From: JAFDBW01 sp963825575
GTDB lineage: Bacteria > Desulfobacterota > Desulfuromonadia > Desulfuromonadales > BM103
Direction of reading: 5' to 3'
Assembly: GCA_963825575.1 (NCBI GenBank)
Contig: CAWGUB010000001.1
Span: 1-64,000, forward strand
Length of the DNA stretch: 64,000 bases
The notes under the pieces were generated by a model. The model saw nothing but the letters and a program-made list of their open reading frames with translations, was not told the origin of the DNA and made no database searches. A program made the position numbers and the translations under genes. Positions 43,694-53,419 of the stretch are shown piece after piece. Position 1 is the first letter of the stretch, and each line of letters starts with the position of its first letter.

Positions 43694-43724
43694 AATGTTG
43701 GACAGGTTACCTTATCTCTCGTCA

Positions 43725-43752
43725 TAAAAAAAGGGCCGATAAACGGCCCTTT
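43725..43752 (-). terminator. Intrinsic terminator of the copper/silver operon
   Basis: On the minus strand AAAGGGCCG and CGGCCCTTT enclose a TTTAT loop and are followed by a T run. It lies 41 bases after the small periplasmic metal protein gene. Confidence 0.85.
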
Positions 43753-43792
43753 GATTACTTTGCTATAAATATCCTAACTCAATCATCTTCGG

Positions 43793-44341
43793 CTACATGT
43801 TGTGGAAGCCAACCTCGAACTGGCGCTTCTTGCCGTCTTCCAGCTTGGTGCCGATTTCAAAGGTGTACATACCCTTCCCTTTGACCGTGACATCACCACC
43901 AAAACCGTCACCCATCAGCAGCATCATGGCTGGCTTGGCAGATGTGTCTTCAGCGCCTTTGACCTTGATCGCGGCCTTGCCCCCGGCAACCGGCTTACCG
44001 CTCTTTTCATCGACAAAGAAAACCATGACATGATGAGTGGCATCCATTCCCATTTTGGCCATGGTTGCCATGGTTTCTGCATCATAGGTCTTTACTTTGA
44101 CGGTTGCGACGACACCATCCTGCGTGTCCTTGCCGACTTCGACAAAATCATCGTCTCCGCCCATGTCGTGACCTTTATGCATGTCATGCGACATTTCCTT
44201 GCTGTGGTCCATGCCCATCTCATGGCCTTTTTGCATGCCCTTGTCGTCATGCTTCATGTCACCGTGGTCCATGGCCATGACAACTGCCGGCACGCCCATG
44301 GCGAAAAGCATAACCATGATTGCTATAGTAAATCGTTTCAT
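43793..44341 (-). CDS. Periplasmic His/Met-rich metal-binding protein
   Basis: 182 residues. A signal peptide (MKRFTIAIMVMLFAMGVPAV) is followed by about 55 residues rich in His, Met, Asp and Lys (for example MDHGDMKHDDKGMQKG, MSHDMHKGHDMGG). The C-terminal half is a beta-sandwich domain (VVATVKVKTYDAETM, HHVMVFFVDEKSGKPVAGGK, GMYTFEIGTKLEDGKKRQF) resembling YtkA/FixH-like proteins. His/Met repeats bind copper or silver. It is the last gene of the Cus-type efflux operon, 62 bases after cusA, so it likely buffers or hands on the metal in the periplasm. It is not a recognised CusF. Confidence 0.75.
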   Translation of the reverse strand: MKRFTIAIMVMLFAMGVPAVVMAMDHGDMKHDDKGMQKGHEMGMDHSKEMSHDMHKGHDMGGDDDFVEVGKDTQDGVVATVKVKTYDAETMATMAKMGMDATHHVMVFFVDEKSGKPVAGGKAAIKVKGAEDTSAKPAMMLLMGDGFGGDVTVKGKGMYTFEIGTKLEDGKKRQFEVGFHNM

Positions 44342-44403
44342 TGTGTTTTCTCCTTTTGAGTTGCGATCAGCACATCGCTGATACGGTTTATTGATAAATC
44401 AAT

Positions 44404-47400
44404 CTATTCCTGAAGCTCTTCCTCGCTTGTTGGCTGGTAAGATTTTTCCAGTGTCAGCCCGCGCCACATAAAGTAGATGACCGGGAAAACCAGCAGCTCC
44501 ATCAAACCGGAGGTGACCACACCGCCGACCATCGGCGCGGCGATACGTTTCATGACATCGGCCCCGGCGCCGTGAGACCACATGATCGGAATCAGACCAG
44601 CGATAATTACGCAGATCGTCATGACCTTCGGCCGAATCCGTTTCACCGCGCCATAGTGAATCGCCTGCGTCAGGTCACCGAGGTTGTGCATGCGGCCGTT
44701 CTTTTTCCAGTGTTCGAAAGCCAGGTCAAGGTAAAGCAGCATGACCACGCCGGTCTCGGCCGAGATTCCTGCCAGGGCGATGATGCCGATCCAGACAGCA
44801 ACCGACATGTTGTAGCCGAGCAGGTAGATGTACCAGAAGCAGCCGACCAGGGAGAGCGGCAGAGCGACAAAAATGATCCCTGTTTTGACCATGCTCTTGG
44901 TATTCATATAAATGATGACAAAGATGATCAGCAAGGTGAGCGGAATCACGACCATCAGAGTCGACTTGGCCTTTTGCATATATTCATACTGGCCGCTCCA
45001 GATGATGTTGTAGCCAACCGGCAGAGTGACCTTCTCTGCTATAATCTTCTGGGCGTTCTCGACATAAGTGCCGACATCAATACCACGCAGATCGACGTAA
45101 ACCCAGGCCGTGCGACGGGCATTTTCACTCTTGATTCCAGGCGGGCCTTTTTTGATTTTGATTTCTGCAACCTGCGACAGAGGGATATGGCTGCCGCTGG
45201 CCAGCGGGACCAGAACCCTGCCCAGCGCTTGCAAATCATTGCGATAGTCGCGTTGATAGCGAATGTTGACCGGATACCGCTCCAGCCCTTCAACGGTCTG
45301 GGTTACATTCATGCCGCCGATCGCCGAGGTAATGATGCTTTGCACATCACCAACGGTCAGGCCATAACGTGCAATGGCTTCGCGATCGATGTCGATGTCG
45401 AGATAATTGCCACCGACCACGCGCTCCGCGAAAGCGCTCAGGGTGCCGGGGATCTGACGCACAATGGCTTCGATCTCTTCGCCGAGAGCGGACAAGACCT
45501 CCAGGTCATCGCCCATGATTTTGATGCCGACCGGCGTTTTGATGCCGGTCGAAAGCATATCGATCCTGGTCTTGATCGGCATGGTCCAGGCATTGGTCAG
45601 GCCGGGGAACTTGATTGCGTCATTCAATTCATCTTTCAGCTGTTCGACATCGATCGGCCCTTTCTCCGGCCAGACCAGACGCAACGGTGCTTTCAGCCAG
45701 TCCCAGGAACTGGACCATGCCGTGTAGAAGCGGTCGTGGTGAACAATCCGCCACTCTGCTTCGGGTTTGAGTGTAATCGTCGTCTCGATCATCGACAGGG
45801 GCGCAGGGTCCGTCGCTGTCTCGGCGCGGCCGACCTTGCCGAAGACCCGCTCAACTTCAGGGAATTCACTGATGATCCGGTCGGTTTGCTGCAACAGTTC
45901 CTTGGCCTTGGTTATCGATATTCCCGGCAGGGTCGTCGGCATATAGAGGAGATCGCCCTCGTACAGGGGAGGCATAAACTCGGAACCCATCTTTTTGAAA
46001 GGGATGTAGCTGGATGCCGTAAGAACGAGCGCAACAACCAGCACTGACCAGCGCCACTTGAGAACAAAATCAACAACCGGGTGATAAATGCGAATCAGCA
46101 GGCGATTGAGAGGATTCTTTTCTTCGGCCGGGATCTTGCCACGAATGAACCAGCCCATCAGCACCGGCACGACCGTTATAGAAAGTAGCGCAGCAGCAGC
46201 CATAGCGTAGGTTTTCGTGTACGCCAGGGGTTTGAACATGCGACCGGATTGCTCACCGAGGGTAAAAACGGGAAAGAATGAAACCGTGATGACCAGCAGT
46301 GAGTAGAAAAGCGCCGGGCCCACCTCTTTTGAAGCATTGGCGACGATCTGCCAATGCGGCAGTTTGCCACGATCACGCTCCAGGTGCTTGTGTGCATTCT
46401 CGATCATGATGATCGCCGCGTCGATCATGGCGCCGATGGCAATGGCAATGCCGCCCAGGCTCATGATATTGGCGTTGATCCCCTGGAAATACATGATGAC
46501 AAAAGCGACCAGGATCGCCACAGGCAGGGTGAAAATGGCGACCAGGGCGCTGGGGAAGTGGAACAGAAAGAGCGCTGTGATCACGGCGACGACAATGCTC
46601 TCCTCGATCAGTTTCTCCTTGAGCGTGTCGACTGCACGTTCGATCAGACCGCTACGATCATAAACAGTCTTGATCGTTACCCCCTCTGGCAGGCCGTTTT
46701 TGAGTCCTTCAAGCTTTCGCTTGACGTTCTCAATGGTTTTCAGCGCGTTTTCTCCGTAACGCATGACAACGATACCGCCGACTGCCTCACCTTTGCCGTC
46801 AAGCTCTGCTGCGCCTCGACGCAGTTCCGGCCCGATCGTTACCCGGGCCAGGTCTCGAACGAGAATCGGCGTCCCCTGGCGATCGGTACCGATGACGACG
46901 TTTTCAATGTCCTCCTTTGACTGAATATAGCCTAATCCACGCACCATGAATTCAGTTTCAGCCATCTCTACGAGCCGCCCGCCGACATCGTTGTTCGATT
47001 GCTGGATGGCTTTCTTGATCTGCGGGATGGTGATGTGGTAGGCCAGCAACCGGTCTGGATCGACTTCTACCTGATACTGCTTGACATAGCCGCCGATTGA
47101 CGCCACTTCAGAGACGCCTTCAACAGCAGTCAGTTCATAACGCAGGAACCAGTCCTGGATAGAGCGCAACTGTTGCAGGTCGTGCCGGTCACTTTCCAGG
47201 ACATACTCGTAAACCCAGCCAACCCCCGTTGCATCAGGCCCAAGACTCGGGGTAACCCCAGGCGGCAGGTTGCCGCTCGCATAGTTAAGGTATTCGAGAA
47301 CCCGGGAACGGGCCCAGTAGAGATCGGTACCGTCTTCGAAGATGATATAAACGAAAGACAAGCCGAAGAAAGAGTAGCCGCGCACGACCTTTGCCCCGGG

Positions 47401-47628
47401 AACCGCAAGCATCTGGGTCGTCAGAGGGTAAGTGACCTGGTCCTCCACCACCTGCGGCGCCTGCCCCTTGAATTCGGTGAAAATAATGACTTGTACATCC
47501 GAGAGGTCAGGAATTGCATCGACCGGGGTTTTTGCCAGCGTGTAGACACCGCCGATGATAACGAAGAAGGTGATCAGAACAACAATAAACTTGTTCTTGA
47601 TTGACCAGTCAATGATATGTTCAAGCAT
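44404..47628 (-). CDS. cusA: Copper/silver RND efflux pump, CusA/CzcA family
   Basis: 1,074 residues of the heavy-metal RND class. Twelve membrane spans are arranged in two halves, with VYTLAKTPVDAIPDLSDVQV near the N-terminus (the HME signature) and GGIAIAIGAMIDAAIIMIEN in the proton-relay helix. The periplasmic metal region TNAWTMPIKTRIDMLSTGIK matches the CusA copper/silver version more closely than CzcA, with the Met residues expected for monovalent ions. The substrate is therefore probably Cu(I)/Ag(I). It lies in the order CusC / CusB / CusA / metal protein on one strand. The frame is intact, unlike its adaptor gene. Confidence 0.92.
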   Translation of the reverse strand: MLEHIIDWSIKNKFIVVLITFFVIIGGVYTLAKTPVDAIPDLSDVQVIIFTEFKGQAPQVVEDQVTYPLTTQMLAVPGAKVVRGYSFFGLSFVYIIFEDGTDLYWARSRVLEYLNYASGNLPPGVTPSLGPDATGVGWVYEYVLESDRHDLQQLRSIQDWFLRYELTAVEGVSEVASIGGYVKQYQVEVDPDRLLAYHITIPQIKKAIQQSNNDVGGRLVEMAETEFMVRGLGYIQSKEDIENVVIGTDRQGTPILVRDLARVTIGPELRRGAAELDGKGEAVGGIVVMRYGENALKTIENVKRKLEGLKNGLPEGVTIKTVYDRSGLIERAVDTLKEKLIEESIVVAVITALFLFHFPSALVAIFTLPVAILVAFVIMYFQGINANIMSLGGIAIAIGAMIDAAIIMIENAHKHLERDRGKLPHWQIVANASKEVGPALFYSLLVITVSFFPVFTLGEQSGRMFKPLAYTKTYAMAAAALLSITVVPVLMGWFIRGKIPAEEKNPLNRLLIRIYHPVVDFVLKWRWSVLVVALVLTASSYIPFKKMGSEFMPPLYEGDLLYMPTTLPGISITKAKELLQQTDRIISEFPEVERVFGKVGRAETATDPAPLSMIETTITLKPEAEWRIVHHDRFYTAWSSSWDWLKAPLRLVWPEKGPIDVEQLKDELNDAIKFPGLTNAWTMPIKTRIDMLSTGIKTPVGIKIMGDDLEVLSALGEEIEAIVRQIPGTLSAFAERVVGGNYLDIDIDREAIARYGLTVGDVQSIITSAIGGMNVTQTVEGLERYPVNIRYQRDYRNDLQALGRVLVPLASGSHIPLSQVAEIKIKKGPPGIKSENARRTAWVYVDLRGIDVGTYVENAQKIIAEKVTLPVGYNIIWSGQYEYMQKAKSTLMVVIPLTLLIIFVIIYMNTKSMVKTGIIFVALPLSLVGCFWYIYLLGYNMSVAVWIGIIALAGISAETGVVMLLYLDLAFEHWKKNGRMHNLGDLTQAIHYGAVKRIRPKVMTICVIIAGLIPIMWSHGAGADVMKRIAAPMVGGVVTSGLMELLVFPVIYFMWRGLTLEKSYQPTSEEELQE

Positions 47629-47708
47629 GATAAATTCCGTTAAAAGTGAAAGGTGAAAGGTTAAAAGTTATAAGGTTTTTTCTCTCAGGAAATTTCACTT
47701 TTCATCTT

Positions 47709-49286
47709 TCACTTTTCACTCTTTGCCTTTGAAATGTCACTGCTGTCTTTGCCGAACAAGTCTTCCAGGGATTCTTTGCCCTTGTCGTCATCGGCAAAGA
47801 GGTCCTCCATCTTCTCATCCTGTTCGTTCATATCGCGGCTGGCATGAGTGTGCGCTTCTGTCGAAGGTGGTTGCGGATTAAGCATTTTCTGTATGGCCTC
47901 ACGCAGTTTGCTTTCCGAATCGAGCATGAACTGGGCGCTGGTGACGACATGCTCGCCTTCAAGCAGTCCCTGAACGATCTCGATATCTCCCGCATCGTTC
48001 TGCATGCCGGTTTTAACCAGCCGGGGCTCGAATTTTCCCTCACCCAAAGCAACGAACACGGTCTGTTTTTCGCCTGAATGCAGGACGGCTTCAACGGGGA
48101 CGGTCAAGGCATCTGTCACCGGCTCTGATTCGAGCCGGACGTTGACATACATCTCTGGCTTGAGTACGAAGTCGGGATTATCTATATCAAAGCGTGCCTT
48201 GACAGTGCGGGTTTTCGGTTCAACGAAGGGATAGATATAGCTGACCGTGCTCTCGATCGGCTCGCTGCCGACATAAGGCAGGTTAATCCTGGCTTTCTGG
48301 CCAACCTTGACCCAGGGCATCTCATATTCGTAAATGTCGGCGTAGACCCATACTTTCGAAATATCTGAAAGCGTCAGCAGCTCCATGCCGCTCTTGATGA
48401 ATTGCCCTTCGCGAACCATCTTCATGGTGACGATGCCGTCGTAGGGGGCATAAAGCGTCAAGCTCTTCATCACCTCACCACTCTTATCAAGGCGCGTGAT
48501 CTGACGGTCGCTGATATCCCACAGCTTGAGCCGTCTGCGAGACGCTTCCTGGAGGCGTTTGGCGCCATCTGCAATAGAAGGGAAAGGGGATTCTGCCAGT
48601 GATATGCTGTTATTCCGGGCAAGCAGGTATTCTTCCTGGGCACTGACCAGTGCAGGGCTGTAGATTTCCAGCAATGGGGCGCCTTTTTTGACCAACTGAC
48701 CTGTTTCATTGACATGCAGACGTTCAATCCAACCGTCAATCTTGCTGTTGATGGAGAACTGCTTCGACTCTTCGTAACCAATCAGGCCGACAGTCCGGAT
48801 CGTGCGGCTCAGGTCTTTGCGCGTCGACCAGTGCCGTGCGCACCCCCATATTCTGTGACGTCACCGGATCGATAGAGATCATCGACCCGCAGCGGCTCTC
48901 ATCTTCGTAGACCGGTACCAGGTCCATTCCCATCGGCGATTTGCCCGGCTCGTCACGAATGTAGGTCGGGTCCATCGGTGCCGCCCAGTACTTGATCTTG
49001 CGCTCACCGGCGGCTTGTCTGAGGTCGCACCTCCCGTGGATTTTATCGGTGTCAGATCCATACCGCAGATCGGGCACTGTCCGGGCTCATCGGTAATGAT
49101 CATCGGGTGCATACCGCAGGAATACTGCTGCCCGACATGGTCGGCATGGTCGGAGGACGTTGAGGTCACCCCTTCGCTTTCGAGCATATGGCCACGGTGA
49201 GAGCCCATGAACGTCCAGGCAAGAGCCACAGCGGAGGCAATCCCAACCAAGACAACAATCCAGATGAAACCTTTTCTTTTGCTCAT
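47709..49286 (-). pseudogene. cusB: CusB-like periplasmic adaptor, frameshifted
   Basis: About 525 residues if rejoined. Frame 1 (49286 to about 49015) gives a signal anchor (FIWIVVLVGIASAVALAW) and a heavy-metal-binding motif YSCGMHPMIITDEPGQCPIC. Frame 2 (about 49010 to 48820) gives a second copy, KYWAAPMDPTYIRDEPGKSP. Frame 3 (about 48815 to 47709) gives the membrane-fusion core: DGWIERLHVNETGQLVKKGA, APYDGIVTMKMVREGQFIK, VWVYADIYEYEMPWVKVGQ. Indels near 49015 and near 48815 break it. The acidic C-terminal tail (EDLFADDDKGKESLEDLFG) is unusual. Without a functional adaptor the pump could not assemble, so either the errors are technical or the operon is dying. Confidence 0.8.
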
Positions 49287-49307
49287 AGTACTCTCGGAAT
49301 CCTTGTT

Positions 49308-50639
49308 TTAATTGCCCTGTTGAGTGAAATCGGAAGTCTTTCCATCATCAATCTGCAAAGGCAGGCCAAGCAACGGTATCGTTGATTCTGCTTCCAGCCA
49401 TGCCAGGTTGCGCATATATTCTGAACTGACGCGGTAATATTCCATCTCCGCCTGATAAGCTGTCATCAGGCTATCGAGCAGACTGATAAACTCAAGTTTG
49501 CCGACCCGATAGGAGCTGAGAGCCGACTGGAAACTCTGACTGGTCTGGGGAATGACGCCCTGCTCGTAGAGATCGGTCTGCTGACGGGTTTCTTCCATGC
49601 GGGCATAAGCGTTCTGAACCGATTGCGAAACACTGTTACGGAAATCTTCAGACTGTCTTTCGGCCATACGCACAGCAGCCAAGGCCTCGGCTTTTGCGGC
49701 ACGTCTTTTGTCTCTATAAACCGGCAGGTTGATGCTGATGCCAGTGCTGATGAAATCAGTTCCGCCATCAGGCAAATCATCATCACGAAAACGCCAGCTG
49801 GCAAAAAGTGTCATGTCCGGATAATCATCAAGTTCAGCCAGTTTACCTTGATATCGATACCGCTTGACCAATGACTGGTAGGCAGAATTCATGGGACGAT
49901 TTTCAGTAGCAGCATTTTGAAAGAATTCCAGACCATGGTCTATTATCACCAGCTCAAGCGCCTCAGGAGCGTCATAAGTCCCGCCTGAAGGGCGGTTCAA
50001 CAAGCGGTTAAGCTCTGCTTGAACGACTGTCCGTTGTTGACGCAAAACCATCAGTCGTTCCATGATCTTTGATCTTTGCACTTGTGCCTTAAGCACGTCC
50101 TGCTGCAAACCTGAACCGGTTTCGTAGCGAACTTCCGTCAGGCGGATGATGTCATCAACCAGCGCCAGGTTGCGTTCAGTCACGCTGATGGCCTGCCCGT
50201 TAAAGTAGAAACGATACCAGGCATCTTTGACCTTGCGCGCAAGCTGGTAATGCGAATCGTGATAGGCAGCCTCGAACCATTTCGCCTGTTCCCTGGCGAG
50301 CGCAGAACGATTCTCAAGTTTCCCGGGGAACGGCAACATCTGTGATAGCTTCACTTCATTGCCGGTCATCGGGGCGGTATCGCTTGAAAAGTCGTCGTTG
50401 GGGTAATTCGACAGGGCAAAGGAAAGGATCGGATCGTTCAAGCTGCCGACCTGGGGAGCTTTATAGCTGTTTTGTTCCCAGCGTGCTTTCATGGCAGCCA
50501 GATCAGGGTTGTTGTCCAGGGACTCCTGAACAAGCTCGTCCAGGTCAGTCGCAAAGACGGGATTAGCAAATATCGAAAGCCCGAAAAACAGGACTCCGAA
50601 GGCCAGTGTTTTCTTCAGTGATTGCGGCATGCACACCAT
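49308..50639 (-). CDS. TolC-family outer-membrane channel (CusC/CzcC-like)
   Basis: 443 residues. A signal peptide (LKKTLAFGVLFFGLSIFANP) precedes two tandem OEP repeats (LVQESLDNNPDLAAMKARWE, and the second beginning near NRPMNSAYQSLVKRY). GTDFISTGISINLPVYRDKR is the strand-helix boundary of the second repeat. This is the outer-membrane exit duct for an RND pump. Placed before the CusB- and CusA-like genes, it completes the tripartite pump. The ATG at 50639 has an AGGA site; a second ATG three codons in is possible. The frame is intact. Confidence 0.88.
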   Translation of the reverse strand: MVCMPQSLKKTLAFGVLFFGLSIFANPVFATDLDELVQESLDNNPDLAAMKARWEQNSYKAPQVGSLNDPILSFALSNYPNDDFSSDTAPMTGNEVKLSQMLPFPGKLENRSALAREQAKWFEAAYHDSHYQLARKVKDAWYRFYFNGQAISVTERNLALVDDIIRLTEVRYETGSGLQQDVLKAQVQRSKIMERLMVLRQQRTVVQAELNRLLNRPSGGTYDAPEALELVIIDHGLEFFQNAATENRPMNSAYQSLVKRYRYQGKLAELDDYPDMTLFASWRFRDDDLPDGGTDFISTGISINLPVYRDKRRAAKAEALAAVRMAERQSEDFRNSVSQSVQNAYARMEETRQQTDLYEQGVIPQTSQSFQSALSSYRVGKLEFISLLDSLMTAYQAEMEYYRVSSEYMRNLAWLEAESTIPLLGLPLQIDDGKTSDFTQQGN

Positions 50640-50842
50640 ATAAGGTCCTTTGATACAAAATTATCCTTATACCTTTACATGGAACGTGCCATAACCATAA
50701 GTAACTGTTTTAATTGTATTTGTTAAAAACAAGAGGTAGCAAAACGACAGATTTGTAGAATATCCTACAGCGGGATGGGGATTATTCAACGGGGCAATTG
50801 TTGTAATGATTCAGGAGAGATATGCAGGGCCGACCGGTGCTG

Positions 50843-51553
50843 CTACGGTTGGGACGCAGACACAGTGTAAACTTTACCGTCAATCTCGAAGAGCACCCGG
50901 TCTATGTGTATTGCGGTAACCATAGCAGAGTCGATGTGGCCGCCGACCATGACCGGAAGATCGTTGACAACGGCCATGCTGTTGACAGCGTCCTGGTAAA
51001 ATATTTCCGTCACAATCAGGCTTATGCCTTCGGGCAGCGCCACAACCTCCCCGGGCACGCTCTTCTCGACAACGGCCCTGGCCGGTTCGGCTGGCCCTGC
51101 AATGCCCGGAGCCAAAGGACTCGCTTTCTGTCTGCGAGGTTCTGAACCGGTTACAGTCGCAGGGTCAGGCGCTCGCATCGCCTGCGTGACTGCAGGCTCA
51201 TTGACAGAGGCCGCAACTGGAGTTTCGGCCTTTGCCGGAGCAGAAGTGTCCGGCAAGGCTTTTGCTGTTTCCGGGACCGGCGGCGCTTCATTCACAACCG
51301 CCTGCAAGGCGGCAGGGACAACAGGTGCCAGAGGCTCGCTCTGCACGACATCCGGTTTTTGTGTGGGCCCGGGTGGCCAAAGGAAAAACAGGCCGACGAT
51401 TACAGCGCCGAAGACGATACCGGCAACCAGGGGCAAAAATGACTTTCCCACAGAGGCAGGCCGGCCCTGATCAACACGTAGATCGGGAGCCTCGAGCTTC
51501 CCGCCACGCTTTTCTTCCTCAAGCTTCCTGAGCGCTTTCAGTATCGAGCTCAT
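50843..51553 (-). CDS. gspB: GspB-like type II secretion assembly protein
   Basis: 236 residues. A cytoplasmic head (MSSILKALRKLEEEKRGGK) is followed by one membrane span (VAGIVFGAVIVGLFFLW, about 43-60), a Pro/Ala/Val-rich periplasmic linker (about 65-170) and a C-terminal GspB-type domain (VTEIFYQDAVNSMAVVND, MVTAIHIDRVLFEIDGK). GspA and GspB carry secretin subunits or open the cell wall for secretin assembly. It sits 21 bases after the ExeA-like gene stop, and the two are co-transcribed. No other type II secretion genes are within the window. Confidence 0.8.
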   Translation of the reverse strand: MSSILKALRKLEEEKRGGKLEAPDLRVDQGRPASVGKSFLPLVAGIVFGAVIVGLFFLWPPGPTQKPDVVQSEPLAPVVPAALQAVVNEAPPVPETAKALPDTSAPAKAETPVAASVNEPAVTQAMRAPDPATVTGSEPRRQKASPLAPGIAGPAEPARAVVEKSVPGEVVALPEGISLIVTEIFYQDAVNSMAVVNDLPVMVGGHIDSAMVTAIHIDRVLFEIDGKVYTVSASQP

Positions 51554-51574
51554 GCAGATGCGTCCCTGAAAATA

Positions 51575-53180
51575 TCAGGAAAGCCCGGGCATATCATATG
51601 CCCCGGCCACCTGGTAGATGAGGATGAGAGTGCGCGGACCGACCAGGCCGTCAACAACCAGTCCGTGGTCTCTCTGAAAAGACTTAACACACTCGATGCT
51701 GCGCTTATCATAGCGACCGTTGGTCGGAACATCCACACATCCGGCAAGCCCGAGCAAAAACTGCAGGCGCCTGACGTTTTCTCCGCTCGTACCCGGTGCG
51801 GCGATGTTGCCAATAGCAGAAAAATCTACCCATGGGACCATGGCCATGTGCATGCCGAGGGTATTGAGTTTTGCGGAATCGAGAGTGTCACGACCCTGGT
51901 AAGCAGGAACGACTTTCCAGTTCCCCGAAGCAGCCTGCCCGAGCACAGCCAGGTAACCACCACCCTGCTCTTCCGACAACGGAATCAGGAACGGCACATT
52001 GTATTTAGACAGATCATCAAAATCACCGGCCAGTCGAACAAGCTCAAACCCGCGTGCCGACAGCTCGCGATCAATGTCAAAACCGGCGGCTGACGAGCGT
52101 GGCTCAAGCAGAGGCGCCTTCCAGAGTGCAAAGAGCGCATTGAAGCTGGCAAGCAGACTGTCCGGCGGCTGTTGCGACGGAGCGACGGGCACGCGAACCG
52201 GTTGAATTTGCGGATTCGCGGCGACCGGCGCCTGGTGCACAGGAGCCGCGTTCGTTGCGCTGTTGCCAAAAGTCTCCAGGGTGAAATATCCTGCCAGCAC
52301 AACCAGGGGGATAAGGACGGCTAAAGAGATCGCCTTCCAGGGCAATTGCCCAGGCGGCGACACCACCCTCACCCATCCCATCCAACTCGGCAACGGCCTG
52401 CTTGATATGCCGAGCCGACACAATCCCCTGTTCTTCCGTGTAGGCGGTCAGCAGTGCCCTGTCACAGATAAGGTTGATCCTCCTCGGTACGCCACCGGAG
52501 TATTTGAAGATCCTTTTCAGGGCCGCAGCAGAAAAAACGTTAGTGTCCGGTCGACCGGCAATTTTAAGCCGGTTCAGGATGTAGGAGGAGGTCTCTTCAC
52601 TGTTCAGGGGGCGCAAATGGTAGCGCACTGCGATTCTCTGGTTGAGCTGTCGCAGGCTGTGATCACTCAGGTGTTTGCGCAATTCCGGCTGCCCAACCAG
52701 GATCACCTGAATCAGCTTGTCTTCTTCCGTTTCCAGGTTGGACAAAAGCCGTATCTGCTCAAGAACTTCCGCAGAGAGATTCTGTGCTTCATCAATGACC
52801 AGGAGCGGGGTCCGGTCGGCCTGGTTCTCCGCCAGCAGAAACTCGTTGAGAGAGTGAATCAGGTCAGGGTTGCTGAGACCATCATCGGCAACGCCAAATT
52901 CCCGATTGATATTGCGCAGAAGTTCGAAAGCTGTCAGCTTGGGATTGAAGATGAATGCGACTCGATATTTATCTTCATCAAGGTGCGAAAGAAGTGTACG
53001 CAGGATAGTCGTTTTACCGGTACCAACCTCGCCGGTCACTTCGACAAAACCGGTCCGGTGTTCAATGCCGTAAATAAGATGTGCGTATACTTCGTTGTGG
53101 GTTTTGCTGAGGAAAAGGAAGCGCGGGTTCGGTGTCAGGGAAAACGGCTTTTCCTTGAAGGCAAAAAAAGATTCATACAT
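51575..53180 (-). pseudogene. gspA: ExeA/GspA-like AAA ATPase, frameshifted
   Basis: About 535 residues if rejoined. The N-terminal ATPase (MYESFFAFKEKPFSLTPNP; Walker A VTGEVGTGKTTILRTLL; Walker B LLVIDEAQNLSAEVLEQ; GVPRRINLICDRALLTAY) is in the first frame, 53180 to about 52350. A membrane span (AISLAVLIPLVVLAGYFTL), a C39-like or linker region and a peptidoglycan-binding domain (VRRLQFLLGLAGCVDVPT, SIECVKSFQRDHGLVVDG) are in a second frame to 51575. The frames meet near 52340-52370. The order ATPase, span, peptidoglycan-binding domain is that of Aeromonas ExeA, which with GspB assists secretin passage through the cell wall. A single indel breaks it. Confidence 0.82.
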
Positions 53181-53419
53181 AAGCCAAACATTCCCCTGCA
53201 GGCAGTACAGACATTACGAATGCTCATTTATTTCCTAAACCTCACAATTATGCAAGTTTTTCGTAAAAGGCCGTTAAATGAAAAATCGTTCAAATCTACA
53301 CGGAAAATGAATTTTGTGTATGCTATCATTCTAGGGTCATTGGCACAGGTCCCCTGAGCGCATCAGAGAAATTACCAATCAATACGACTTAATCACAACA
53401 TATCGATATCGAGGAAACA

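Noticed and set aside
44572..46047. Long open frame (491 codons) on the plus strand opposite cusA
   Set aside because: It is antisense to an intact, highly conserved RND pump and has no recognisable motif; long antisense frames are expected in such GC-biased codons.
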